Positions 1-5,388 of a DNA stretch of 5,388 nt are shown here, piece after piece (the stretch's first letter is position 1; each line of letters starts with the position of its first letter). Origin of the DNA: Phycisphaeraceae bacterium (GTDB lineage: Bacteria; Planctomycetota; Phycisphaerae; Phycisphaerales; Phycisphaeraceae). Below the pieces are notes generated by a model, which had not been told where the DNA came from, did no database searches, and saw only the letters and a list, made by a program, of their open reading frames with translations. The stretch is from positions 1-5,388 of the forward strand of contig JADZCW010000010.1 of assembly GCA_020851395.1 (NCBI GenBank), read 5' to 3'. Made by a program: the position numbers and the translations under genes.

Positions 1-656
1 CAGATCTCCTGGCTGTCGGGCTTGTCGTGCACGGGCAGGCCGTGCTCGAGGGCGATCTGCCGGACGCGGCTCTTGTGCAGGTCGCCGATCGGGAGCAGGA
101 CGCGGTCGAGCGTTGCCTGATCGAGGCCGAACAGGACGTAGCTCTGGTCCTTGCCATGGTCGAGCCCGCGGAGCAGCATGGCCCGCCCGGCCGCCGTGTC
201 CGTCGCGGTGCGGGCGTAGTGGCCGGTGGCGATGAAATCGGCGTCGATGGACCGGGCGTAGTCCAGCAGCTTGCCGAACTTGAGCCAGTCATTGCAGCGG
301 ACGCAGGGGTTCGGTGTCCGGCCGGCGTGGTACTCGGCGACGAAGTAGTCGATGACCCGGTGGAAGTCCCCCCGGAAGTTGAGCGCATAGAACGGGATGT
401 CCAGGAGGGCCGCGACGTGCCGGGCGTCGGCCGCGTCGTTGAGCGAGCAGCACCCCTGGTGCGAGGCGGCGCGAGAGGACGCGGGCGGACAGGTCCCGGC
501 CTGCTCCGTCGCCCCTTCCGTGGGGCCCAGACGCATGAAACAGCCGACCACCTCATAGCCCCGCTGCTTGAGCAGCAGCGCGGCGACGGAACTGTCGACG
601 CCGCCGCTCATGGCGACGACGACCTTGCGGCCACGACCTGGGGCAGTGCTGGACAC
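1..656 (-). CDS. mnmA: tRNA-specific 2-thiouridylase MnmA (3' end missing)
   Basis: MnmA is a cytoplasmic ATP-dependent enzyme that thiolates U34 of the Lys, Glu and Gln tRNAs at C2, using sulfur relayed as a persulfide. 218 codons are visible. The PP-loop ATP-binding motif SGGVDSS is at residues 17-23. QGCCSLNDAADAR (about 67-79) is followed by the motif TPNPCVRCN (114-122), whose last cysteine, Cys121, matches the catalytic nucleophile of the family. ATGHYAR (143-149) and the tRNA-binding region KDQSYVLFGL (169-178) come next. The frame leaves the window in DSQEI followed by TG, the first two bases of the codon expected for the second catalytic cysteine. The start is taken as GTG at 656: the ATG at 664-662 is in another frame and soon reaches a stop, and the next in-frame ATG (Met16) lies inside the PP-loop strand. 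No clear Shine-Dalgarno precedes the GTG. Residues 44-71 form a longer, Cys-containing segment than in E. coli MnmA. The family call is very secure; the exact start is less so. Confidence 0.95.
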   Translation of the reverse strand, partial: MSSTAPGRGRKVVVAMSGGVDSSVAALLLKQRGYEVVGCFMRLGPTEGATEQAGTCPPASSRAASHQGCCSLNDAADARHVAALLDIPFYALNFRGDFHRVIDYFVAEYHAGRTPNPCVRCNDWLKFGKLLDYARSIDADFIATGHYARTATDTAAGRAMLLRGLDHGKDQSYVLFGLDQATLDRVLLPIGDLHKSRVRQIALEHGLPVHDKPDSQEI

Positions 657-662
657 GGGCTC

Positions 663-668
663 ATTGTA
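663..668 (-). promoter_or_regulatory. candidate -10 box for mnmA
   Basis: Read on the minus strand, the hexamer TACAAT matches the sigma-70 -10 consensus TATAAT at five of six positions. It ends exactly six bases (GAGCCC) before the GTG start codon of mnmA. Transcription from it would begin at or next to the start codon, giving a leaderless or nearly leaderless mRNA, which would fit the lack of a Shine-Dalgarno there. No recognisable -35 element lies 16-18 bases upstream, so this could be a chance match. Confidence 0.3.
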
Positions 669-704
669 GCCGTGCCCGTCGGGACGCTTCCGGGAGGAAT
701 AATC

Positions 705-746
705 ATGAAGAAGGTTGCCTTGGCGGGTCGGCGGCAAGTAAGCTAA
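705..746 (+). CDS. possible 13-residue leader ORF
   Basis: A short frame, ATG to TAA, encodes MKKVALAGRRQVS. It is preceded by GGGAGG (692-697) with a seven-base gap to the ATG, which is an excellent Shine-Dalgarno placement. The next gene starts 57 bases after its stop, so it would be an upstream ORF in the leader of the exported-protein gene if transcription starts before about 690. The peptide is basic, has no run of one amino acid that would suggest attenuation, and resembles no leader peptide I know. It could equally be chance, since no promoter is evident upstream on this strand. Confidence 0.22.
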   Translation: MKKVALAGRRQVS

Positions 747-803
747 CGCGACGTTCGGACAGAAGATGCGACCAAAGCTCGACGAACCAGCAAGGAGACG
801 CCC

Positions 804-2735
804 ATGACAGGGTTGCGTAAGCCGTGGCGGATGACCGTGGGGGTGGCGGCGGTGGTGATGGCGTTGACGGCCTGGTCGTCGGCGCGGGGCCAGGACCTGC
901 CGGCGGGGCTGGCGAACGTGCCGGCCGACAGCGAGGTTGTGGTGATCATCGCCAACCCCCAGGCCCTGGACAAGAAGATTGCCGACCTGGCCGAGAAGAT
1001 GGGCGTCAGCGACCCGTCCATGCAGAGCCCTCTGGCCCACCTCAAGCAGGAGATCGGGCTGATCGAGGGCGTCAAGGACGATGCGGCCTGGTTGCTGGTG
1101 GTCCAGAACGTGCCGATGTCGTCCAAGCCCGAAGAGGAAATCGACGAGCTCGAAGAGGACATGCCCGCGATCCTGCTGGCGCCGGTGACGGACTACCAGG
1201 CATTCCTGAAGAACTTCGACGGCGGAGCGTCGCAGGACGGCCTGACCGAAGTGACCATGCCCGACGGCACGACGGGTTACGTCAGGGAGGTCTCGGGCGG
1301 TTACGCGCTGCTCGGGGCGTCGAAGCAGTTGGTCACGTCCTACGAGCCCGCCGGCGGCGCGGCCGAGGCCATCAAGGGGCGGATCGGCGACTCGGGCGTG
1401 CAGGCCGTCGGCCGCAGCGACGTGGCGGTCGTCCTGAACATGCAGACCCTCGGCCCCAAGCTCGAGCAGGAAATGAAGCGAGCGATGGAGGAGGCCAAGG
1501 AACGCGGCGAGGTGATGCAGGAATACGGCGGCGGCCCGGCCGGCCCGATCTCCAGCGAGAAGGCGACCGAGATCGCCCTGAGCCTGACGCAGATCTGGGT
1601 GCGCGACCTCCAGGGCGCGGTGCTCGGCGCGGACCTGACCGACCAGGGCGTGGGCCTGTCCTGCCAGGGCGTCTGGAAGCCCGGCAGCGTGATCGCCGGC
1701 CGGTTCAAGGGTGGACTCTCGGCCGGCTCGCTGATGGCCCGGCTGCCCAAGACCACCTACCTCTTCGCCGGGGCCTTGAGCGCCAAGGCCATTGACCTGC
1801 CCGCGATGCTCAACGACGTCACCGAACTGCTCAAGGACTCGCCCGAGCCGTTCGTGAAGATGATGCTCGCCTCGGTCGAGTCGCAGAAACTCGTTGAGTC
1901 CGCGGCCTTCACAGCCGAGCTCTCGCCGGACTTCAACCCGGTGATGCCCGGCAACCCCTTCAGGACCACGGCCGTGTCGCAGTCAGCCGACGGCCAGGCG
2001 ATCATCGAGGCGATCAAGACATCGTTGGCGGCGATGGGCAAGATCGAATTGCCCCTGCCCCAAGCCCAGGCCGGCCCGGGCCAGCCGACCGTTAAGCCCA
2101 CGCTCGAGGCCGAATTCGTGCCCAACCAGGTCCAGATCGACGGCACGCAAGTCAACCTCATCCGCACGAGCGTTCACGGGGCCGGCGCTGGCAACGCGAC
2201 GGCGATGATGGCCCAGGATGCATTCATCGCGGCCTCAGGGCCTTACACAGTGCAGATCAATTCGACCGACGCCACGGCCATGGGCGACGCCCTGGCGGCG
2301 CTGAAGAAGACCGACGGCTTGGGCGTGGGCGACCCGATCGCCCAGGCCCGCGTGGACTACCTGCCGGCCGACCCCGCGGCCGAGCTCTACCTCAACCCCA
2401 AGGGCCTCGAGACGGGCGTGAACATCATGTTCATGATGATGGGCGGCCAGCCCGTGAGCCTGCCCGAGGACCTGCCCCCGCTGACCGCGGGGCTGAACGT
2501 CGGCGACGGCGCGGCCCACGGCCGGCTGGTCCTGCCCATGCGGACGATCCTCTACGTCTCGGACCTCGTCCGCCAGACACAGGCCGGTCCGCAGGAGGAG
2601 GAGCCCTCGACCGCCCCGGACACGCAGGAGGACTCCTCCGACCAGGGCCAGATGGACTCCGAACCGAGCGACCAGGGCGACCGGACGAGCCCCTCGATGC
2701 CGCGCAGCCCGTTCTCGCCGGCGGCGCCGCGCTGA
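804..2735 (+). CDS. exported protein of unknown function, two-half architecture with acidic tail
   Basis: I cannot assign a named function to this 643-residue protein. The start is supported by AAGGAG (792-797) six bases before the ATG. The N-terminus has a signal peptide: basic residues RKPWR (5-9), a hydrophobic stretch at 12-24, and a likely signal peptidase I cut after ARG (27-29). The mature part opens with GLANVPADSEVVVIIANPQ, typical of exported proteins that begin with a 'levels or costs of each instance' strand-helix module. Two segments look alike: a GYALLGAS strand at 166-173 leading to SDVAVVLNM at 205-213, and a GPYTVQI strand at 479-485 leading to AELYLNPKGL at 526-535. This suggests a duplicated fold, in the style of DUF3352-like proteins; that family link is my inference. 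Residues about 591-643 are rich in Gln, Glu, Asp, Ser and Pro with two DQG units, and are probably disordered. A single cysteine (in LSCQG) occurs. The GH113-like gene follows after 51 bases on the same strand with no obvious terminator between, so cotranscription is plausible. Location is probably periplasmic or extracellular. Confidence 0.88.
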   Translation: MTGLRKPWRMTVGVAAVVMALTAWSSARGQDLPAGLANVPADSEVVVIIANPQALDKKIADLAEKMGVSDPSMQSPLAHLKQEIGLIEGVKDDAAWLLVVQNVPMSSKPEEEIDELEEDMPAILLAPVTDYQAFLKNFDGGASQDGLTEVTMPDGTTGYVREVSGGYALLGASKQLVTSYEPAGGAAEAIKGRIGDSGVQAVGRSDVAVVLNMQTLGPKLEQEMKRAMEEAKERGEVMQEYGGGPAGPISSEKATEIALSLTQIWVRDLQGAVLGADLTDQGVGLSCQGVWKPGSVIAGRFKGGLSAGSLMARLPKTTYLFAGALSAKAIDLPAMLNDVTELLKDSPEPFVKMMLASVESQKLVESAAFTAELSPDFNPVMPGNPFRTTAVSQSADGQAIIEAIKTSLAAMGKIELPLPQAQAGPGQPTVKPTLEAEFVPNQVQIDGTQVNLIRTSVHGAGAGNATAMMAQDAFIAASGPYTVQINSTDATAMGDALAALKKTDGLGVGDPIAQARVDYLPADPAAELYLNPKGLETGVNIMFMMMGGQPVSLPEDLPPLTAGLNVGDGAAHGRLVLPMRTILYVSDLVRQTQAGPQEEEPSTAPDTQEDSSDQGQMDSEPSDQGDRTSPSMPRSPFSPAAPR

Positions 2736-2786
2736 TCGGTCGTGCTTGATGCCCCAGCCGGGTGACTCTCGTGAGGGCCTGCTTCG

Positions 2787-3974
2787 ATGCTCAGGCGGAT
2801 GATCGGGATAGGTCTGCTCGTCTATGGCCTAAGCCTTTGGGGCGCCTTGGCCGCAGGCGATGGACCCGCGGCGGCCCCCGCGGCGCAGGCGGTGACGCCG
2901 CGCCCGCCTCAGTCGTTGCCCGTGGTGGCCCCGACGCCCGCGTCGCCGGCCATGCTCCCGCTGGGCTTCGCCCTGAACCTTCATCACACCGACGACCTGC
3001 CCCGCTACCTGCGGGCCGTGGATCGCATCGCGGGGCTGGGGTTTGATTCGCTGCTGGTCGTGACGCCCGCGTTCCAGGAGCACGGCGCGTCGGAACAGAT
3101 CCCCATCCCCCCGGACCCCGAGCACGCGCCCAGCCGCGAGCAACTGCTGGAGCTGCTCGGGCACGCCAAGGGCAAGGGGCTGCGCACGGCCCTGATGCCG
3201 ATCGTCCTGCTCAGCTCGCCGCGAGGCAACGAGTGGCGGGGCAAGATCAACCCCGAGCATTGGGACGTCTGGTGGGACAGCTACGAGCGGATGCAGCAGT
3301 ACTTCCAGTCCATTGCCGCCGAGGCCGGGGTGGACCTTTACGCCGTCGGCTCGGAGCTGATCAGCACCGAGGCCCAGACCGACCGTTGGCAGAAGGTGAT
3401 CGGCACGGCCCGTGCGCGCCTGCGTTGTCAGTTGTTCTACTCGACCAACTGGGACCATTACGACCGGCCTGCCTTCTGGGGCCTGCTCGACGCCGTTGGG
3501 ATCAACGGCTACTGGAACATCGCCACGCTGACGGACACGCAGGACCCCGACCCGTTCCTGCTGGCCGAGCGTTGGCGGCAGATCCGTCAGGACCTGGAGT
3601 TCTTCGCCCGCGACCAGGGCCGGCCGATCCTGCTGACCGAGATCGGCTACCCGAGCCTGCCCTGGGCGCTCGAGAAACCGTGGAACTATGTCGCCCCGTC
3701 CGGGCAGGAGGCTGACGGAAAGGCGCAGCTCATGGGCTACGAGGCGTTCATCGCCGGCTGGTCCGACATGCTGCGCGGACAGGTCCCCCCGCGCGAGATG
3801 GACTGGATGCGTGGCGTGTTCTTCTACGAGTGGGATGTTTTCCACGCCGGCGGGCCGGGGGACACGGGCATGGGCGTCGAGGGCAAGCCGGCGCTGACGG
3901 CGATCGAGCGGCTTCTGACCGAACGGGCCGGACGCCGCACGGTGCTGTCCAACGACAGCGGCTCGGTCCGCTAA
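2787..3974 (+). CDS. exported GH113-like TIM-barrel glycosidase
   Basis: This 395-residue protein resembles glycoside hydrolase family 113 (clan GH-A, retaining, known for beta-mannanases). A signal peptide covers about residues 1-22 (hydrophobic 6-22, likely cut after ALA 20-22). A Pro/Ala-rich linker follows to about 57. The barrel begins with LGFALNLHHTDDLPRYL (58-74). It continues through LGFDSLLVVTPAFQ (84-97) and AKGKGLRTALMPIVLL (127-142), the pattern of early beta strands in GH113. The acid/base candidate is Glu190 in YAVGSEL; the nucleophile candidate is Glu285 in LLTEIGYPS. Trp150, Trp159, Trp162 and Trp163 could line a sugar-binding cleft, and FFYEWDVF (about 348-355) marks a late strand. 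Expected reaction: hydrolysis of a beta-linked polysaccharide or oligosaccharide outside the cytoplasm; the substrate cannot be read from sequence. The start is supported by GAGGG (2773-2777) nine bases before the ATG; Met5 is an alternative with a poorer site. Fold assignment is fairly sure, mannanase activity is not. Confidence 0.82.
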   Translation: MLRRMIGIGLLVYGLSLWGALAAGDGPAAAPAAQAVTPRPPQSLPVVAPTPASPAMLPLGFALNLHHTDDLPRYLRAVDRIAGLGFDSLLVVTPAFQEHGASEQIPIPPDPEHAPSREQLLELLGHAKGKGLRTALMPIVLLSSPRGNEWRGKINPEHWDVWWDSYERMQQYFQSIAAEAGVDLYAVGSELISTEAQTDRWQKVIGTARARLRCQLFYSTNWDHYDRPAFWGLLDAVGINGYWNIATLTDTQDPDPFLLAERWRQIRQDLEFFARDQGRPILLTEIGYPSLPWALEKPWNYVAPSGQEADGKAQLMGYEAFIAGWSDMLRGQVPPREMDWMRGVFFYEWDVFHAGGPGDTGMGVEGKPALTAIERLLTERAGRRTVLSNDSGSVR

Positions 3975-4012
3975 GAATGCCCCCCGTGCGTCCCGACTCT
4001 CCCCATCGGGCC

Positions 4013-4039
4013 TAGATTCAGCACAAATACCTGTGATAA
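4013..4039 (+). promoter_or_regulatory. weak sigma-28-like promoter candidate
   Basis: TAGATTCA (4013-4020) and TGTGATAA (4032-4039) are separated by exactly 11 bases, the spacing of the flagellar sigma-28 (FliA) consensus TAAAGTTT-N11-GCCGATAA. The downstream box keeps GATAA; the upstream box matches at only four of eight positions. Chemoreceptor genes are often FliA-dependent, so the context fits, but the match is weak and the organism's sigma factors are unknown. It would give a leader of about 150 bases. Confidence 0.22.
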
Positions 4040-4079
4040 GCGGCGCGAAAGCGGACGATAGCATCGCATGAACAGCGTT

Positions 4080-4123
4080 GCCGGTGTGCTCTGCCCGGCG
4101 ACCGATCGTGTCGTTCGATCGCC
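4080..4123 (+). other. overlapping inverted repeats with mutually exclusive pairings
   Basis: Two hairpins can form side by side: GCCGG (4080-4084) with CCGGC (4095-4099), and CGATCG (4103-4108) with CGATCG (4116-4121). Alternatively GGCGA (4097-4101) can pair with TCGCC (4119-4123), which breaks both. No T-run follows, so this is not a standard terminator. In GC-rich DNA such stems arise easily by chance. Confidence 0.3.
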
Positions 4124-4195
4124 GAAATGGCCTGTCTTCGCCGGAGGCGCGGGGTTCTTGCGCTCGCAAACGTAGTTTTCAGGGGAGCTCATGTC

Positions 4196-5388
4196 ATGAC
4201 GCTGCGGAAGAAGATCTCGGGGCTGGGCCTGGCGGGGATCGTGCTGACGGTCGCCGCGATCGTCGGCGTGCTGCTGGTGATGCAGGGCAAGGTTCGCACG
4301 CGCGTGATCGAGGAGGTCAACGCCCTGGGCGCCAGCGAGTGCTCGAAGATCGCCAAGGACGTCTACCTCATGCTCCGCACGCAGGACGATCTGCTGCGCG
4401 TCAAGCTTGAGGGCGACCTGAAAGTCGCCCAGGAGATGGTCAGGGCCAAGGGGGCCGTGAACTTCGCCGCCCCCGTTTCGTGGAAGGTGGTCAATCAGCT
4501 CACCAAGCAGTCGCAGGACGTGGAACTGCCCCGCATGCTCCTGGGCGAGTACGACGTGGCCCAGCGGCAGGTGCCCGAGGCGTCGGCTGATTTCCTCGTC
4601 GACAAGGTCGGGAAGTTGACCGGCAGCACCTGCACGATCTTCCAGCGGATCAACGAGGCGGGGGACATGCTCCGTGTCTCGACCAACGTGCGTCAGACCG
4701 ACGGCCAGCGGGCCACGGGCACCTTCATCCCCGCCGTTGAGCCCACGGGCAAGCGCAACGCGGTGATCGCGTCGCTGCTGGCGGGCCAGAGCTACTTCGG
4801 CCGCGCGTTCGTGGTAAATAACTGGTACATCACCGGCTACAGCCCGCTGACCGACGGGGGGGGGAAGGTCGTCGGCGCCGTGTACGTCGGTGTCGAGCAG
4901 GAAAAGATCCCCGCCGTGCGGCAGGGCATCATGCAGATCGTCGCGGGCAAGACCGGCTACGTCTTCGTCCTCGGCGGCCAGGGCGAGCAGAAGGGCCGGT
5001 ACATCATCTCCGCCGGCGGCAAGCGCGATGGCGAGAACATCCTCGAAGCCAAGGACGCCAACGGCAATCCGTTCATCCAGGAAATGGTCGACAAGGCCCT
5101 GGCGACGCGCGACGGCGCTTCGGACTTCGTGCACTACGACTGGCAGAACCCCGGCGAGGCCCACGCCCGTCCGAAGGTCACCGCCACGACTTACTTCGAG
5201 CCCTGGGACTGGGTGATCGGCGTCGGCGCGTATGAATCGGACTTCCAGGAGGCGGCCGCTCAGGTCCAGTCGAGTCTGCAGTCGCTGCTGATCTGGCTGC
5301 TGTGGGTCGCGGCCGGCTCGCTGGTGCTCTGCGGCGTAACCTCGGTGATCGTCGCGGGCAAGATCGCCAGCCCCGTGGTGAGCCTGAC
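4196..5388 (+). CDS. double-Cache chemoreceptor-type transmembrane sensor (3' end missing)
   Basis: 397 codons plus two bases are visible without a stop. It looks like a methyl-accepting chemotaxis protein that senses a small extracytoplasmic ligand and signals through HAMP and a cytoplasmic coiled coil to CheA. After basic LRKK (3-6), TM1 spans about 9-29. The sensor domain covers about 30-362. Its hallmarks are FVVNNWYITGYSPL (205-218) followed by GAVYVGV (227-233), then a second module starting near KTGYVFVL (252-259) and closing with YFEPWDWVIGVGAY (333-346). This order matches the Cache_3-Cache_2 type double sensor. TM2 is about 364-388, and KIASPVVSL (389-397) is the usual opening of a HAMP domain. 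The signalling module lies beyond the edge, so a histidine kinase or cyclase cannot be excluded. The ATG at 4196 sits eight bases after AGGGGAG (4181-4187); the ATG at 4191 gives only two codons, and its TGA overlaps the real start. A run of nine G (4856-4864) falls within the sensor, and the frame is coherent on both sides. Confidence 0.9.
   Translation, partial: MTLRKKISGLGLAGIVLTVAAIVGVLLVMQGKVRTRVIEEVNALGASECSKIAKDVYLMLRTQDDLLRVKLEGDLKVAQEMVRAKGAVNFAAPVSWKVVNQLTKQSQDVELPRMLLGEYDVAQRQVPEASADFLVDKVGKLTGSTCTIFQRINEAGDMLRVSTNVRQTDGQRATGTFIPAVEPTGKRNAVIASLLAGQSYFGRAFVVNNWYITGYSPLTDGGGKVVGAVYVGVEQEKIPAVRQGIMQIVAGKTGYVFVLGGQGEQKGRYIISAGGKRDGENILEAKDANGNPFIQEMVDKALATRDGASDFVHYDWQNPGEAHARPKVTATTYFEPWDWVIGVGAYESDFQEAAAQVQSSLQSLLIWLLWVAAGSLVLCGVTSVIVAGKIASPVVSL
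4856..4864 (+). repeat. G9 homopolymer inside the sensor coding region
   Basis: Nine consecutive G encode three glycines (residues 221-223) in the loop between GYSPLTD and KVVGAVYVGV of the receptor. Cache-type sensors commonly have a short glycine turn at this place, so the protein is normal with nine G. A change of one base would shift the frame before TM2. Confidence 0.95.

Larger units (their letters stand above)
3975..4195. other. 221-base spacer and probable 5' leader of the receptor gene
   Basis: No gene is supported here. The frames that cross it on either strand are composition-driven and lack start signals. Near the upstream end, CCCGA (3992-3996) and TCGGG (4006-4010) could form a five-pair stem but no T-run follows. 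Further on are several short inverted repeats: CGC-GAAA-GCG (4044-4053), GCCGG/CCGGC (4080-4084 with 4095-4099), CGATCG/CGATCG (4103-4108 with 4116-4121), CGCC/GGCG (4139-4142 with 4146-4149) and TTGC-GCTC-GCAA (4158-4169). It ends with the strong ribosome binding site AGGGGAG (4181-4187). The part around 4011-4040 and 4168-4180 is less GC-rich than its flanks. Confidence 0.6.

Noticed and set aside
715..744. TTGCCT-N18-TAAGCT as a sigma-70 promoter for the exported-protein gene
   Set aside because: Poor -10 match (three of six) with long spacing; indistinguishable from chance.
27..746. 239-residue open frame on the plus strand
   Set aside because: Shadow of mnmA on the opposite strand; only its last 14 codons, including the stop, have an independent start signal, listed as a possible small ORF.
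824..1795. 323-residue plus-strand frame rich in Arg, Gly and Asp
   Set aside because: Out-of-frame reading inside the exported-protein gene; no start signal and composition typical of a shifted GC-rich frame.
3992..4010. CCCGA/TCGGG inverted repeat as a terminator of the GH113-like gene
   Set aside because: Only five pairs with a nine-base loop and no T-run after it; not enough to call an intrinsic terminator.
4035..4062. Resemblance to a cyclic-di-GMP-I riboswitch
   Set aside because: A GAAA-capped stem and GGACG are present, but the conserved GCAAACC segment and the second hairpin with its receptor are not seen.
2829..4169. 446-residue open frame on the minus strand
   Set aside because: It lies wholly opposite the GH113-like gene and its spacer, its residues are Arg/Gly/Val/His-rich shadow composition, and the plus-strand frame has a signal peptide and recognisable motifs.
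4856..4864. Frameshift at the G9 run
   Set aside because: The same frame encodes coherent Cache motifs before and after the run, so the sequence as given is intact.
3971..5164. 397-residue open frame on the minus strand
   Set aside because: Antisense to the double-Cache receptor, whose plus-strand frame shows transmembrane segments and conserved sensor motifs. The antisense frame is an artefact of high GC.

Overview
The window is GC-rich, with mostly G or C at third codon positions, and carries four genes plus short intergenic spacers. The style suggests an environmental bacterium of the Planctomycetota, perhaps of the Phycisphaerae type. The clues are a large secreted protein of unknown function with a low-complexity tail, a secreted GH113-like protein with a long Pro/Ala linker, and an MnmA with a GCCS-containing insertion. 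This taxonomic guess is inferred from protein style; no marker gene was compared.

Layout. At 1-656 (minus strand) lies the N-terminal two thirds of mnmA, the tRNA 2-thiouridylase. It runs off the left edge exactly in the codon of its second catalytic cysteine. A divergent spacer (657-803) holds a candidate -10 box for mnmA and a 13-codon ORF with a strong Shine-Dalgarno on the opposite strand. At 804-2735 (plus) is a 643-residue exported protein of unknown function, apparently built from two related halves with an acidic, disordered-looking tail. After 51 bases, 2787-3974 (plus) encodes an exported TIM-barrel protein related to glycoside hydrolase family 113, with both catalytic glutamates present. 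A 221-base spacer (3975-4195) contains a weak sigma-28-like promoter candidate and several short inverted repeats. From 4196 to the right edge (plus) is the sensory half of a chemoreceptor-type transmembrane protein: TM1, a double Cache periplasmic sensor, TM2 and the first residues of a probable HAMP domain. This reading frame has no stop inside the window, and two long open frames on other strands or frames overlap it and can mislead.

How the parts relate. The two exported proteins are codirectional and closely spaced, so they may be cotranscribed, but nothing in the sequences links their functions directly. The receptor has its own long leader and is probably a separate transcription unit. 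mnmA is a housekeeping tRNA-modification gene facing away. I see no mobile element, CRISPR array, tRNA or rRNA, and no convincing new multi-gene system. The best second-look items are the GH113-like exported protein, the exported two-half protein beside it, and the structured leader and G9 tract of the receptor gene.
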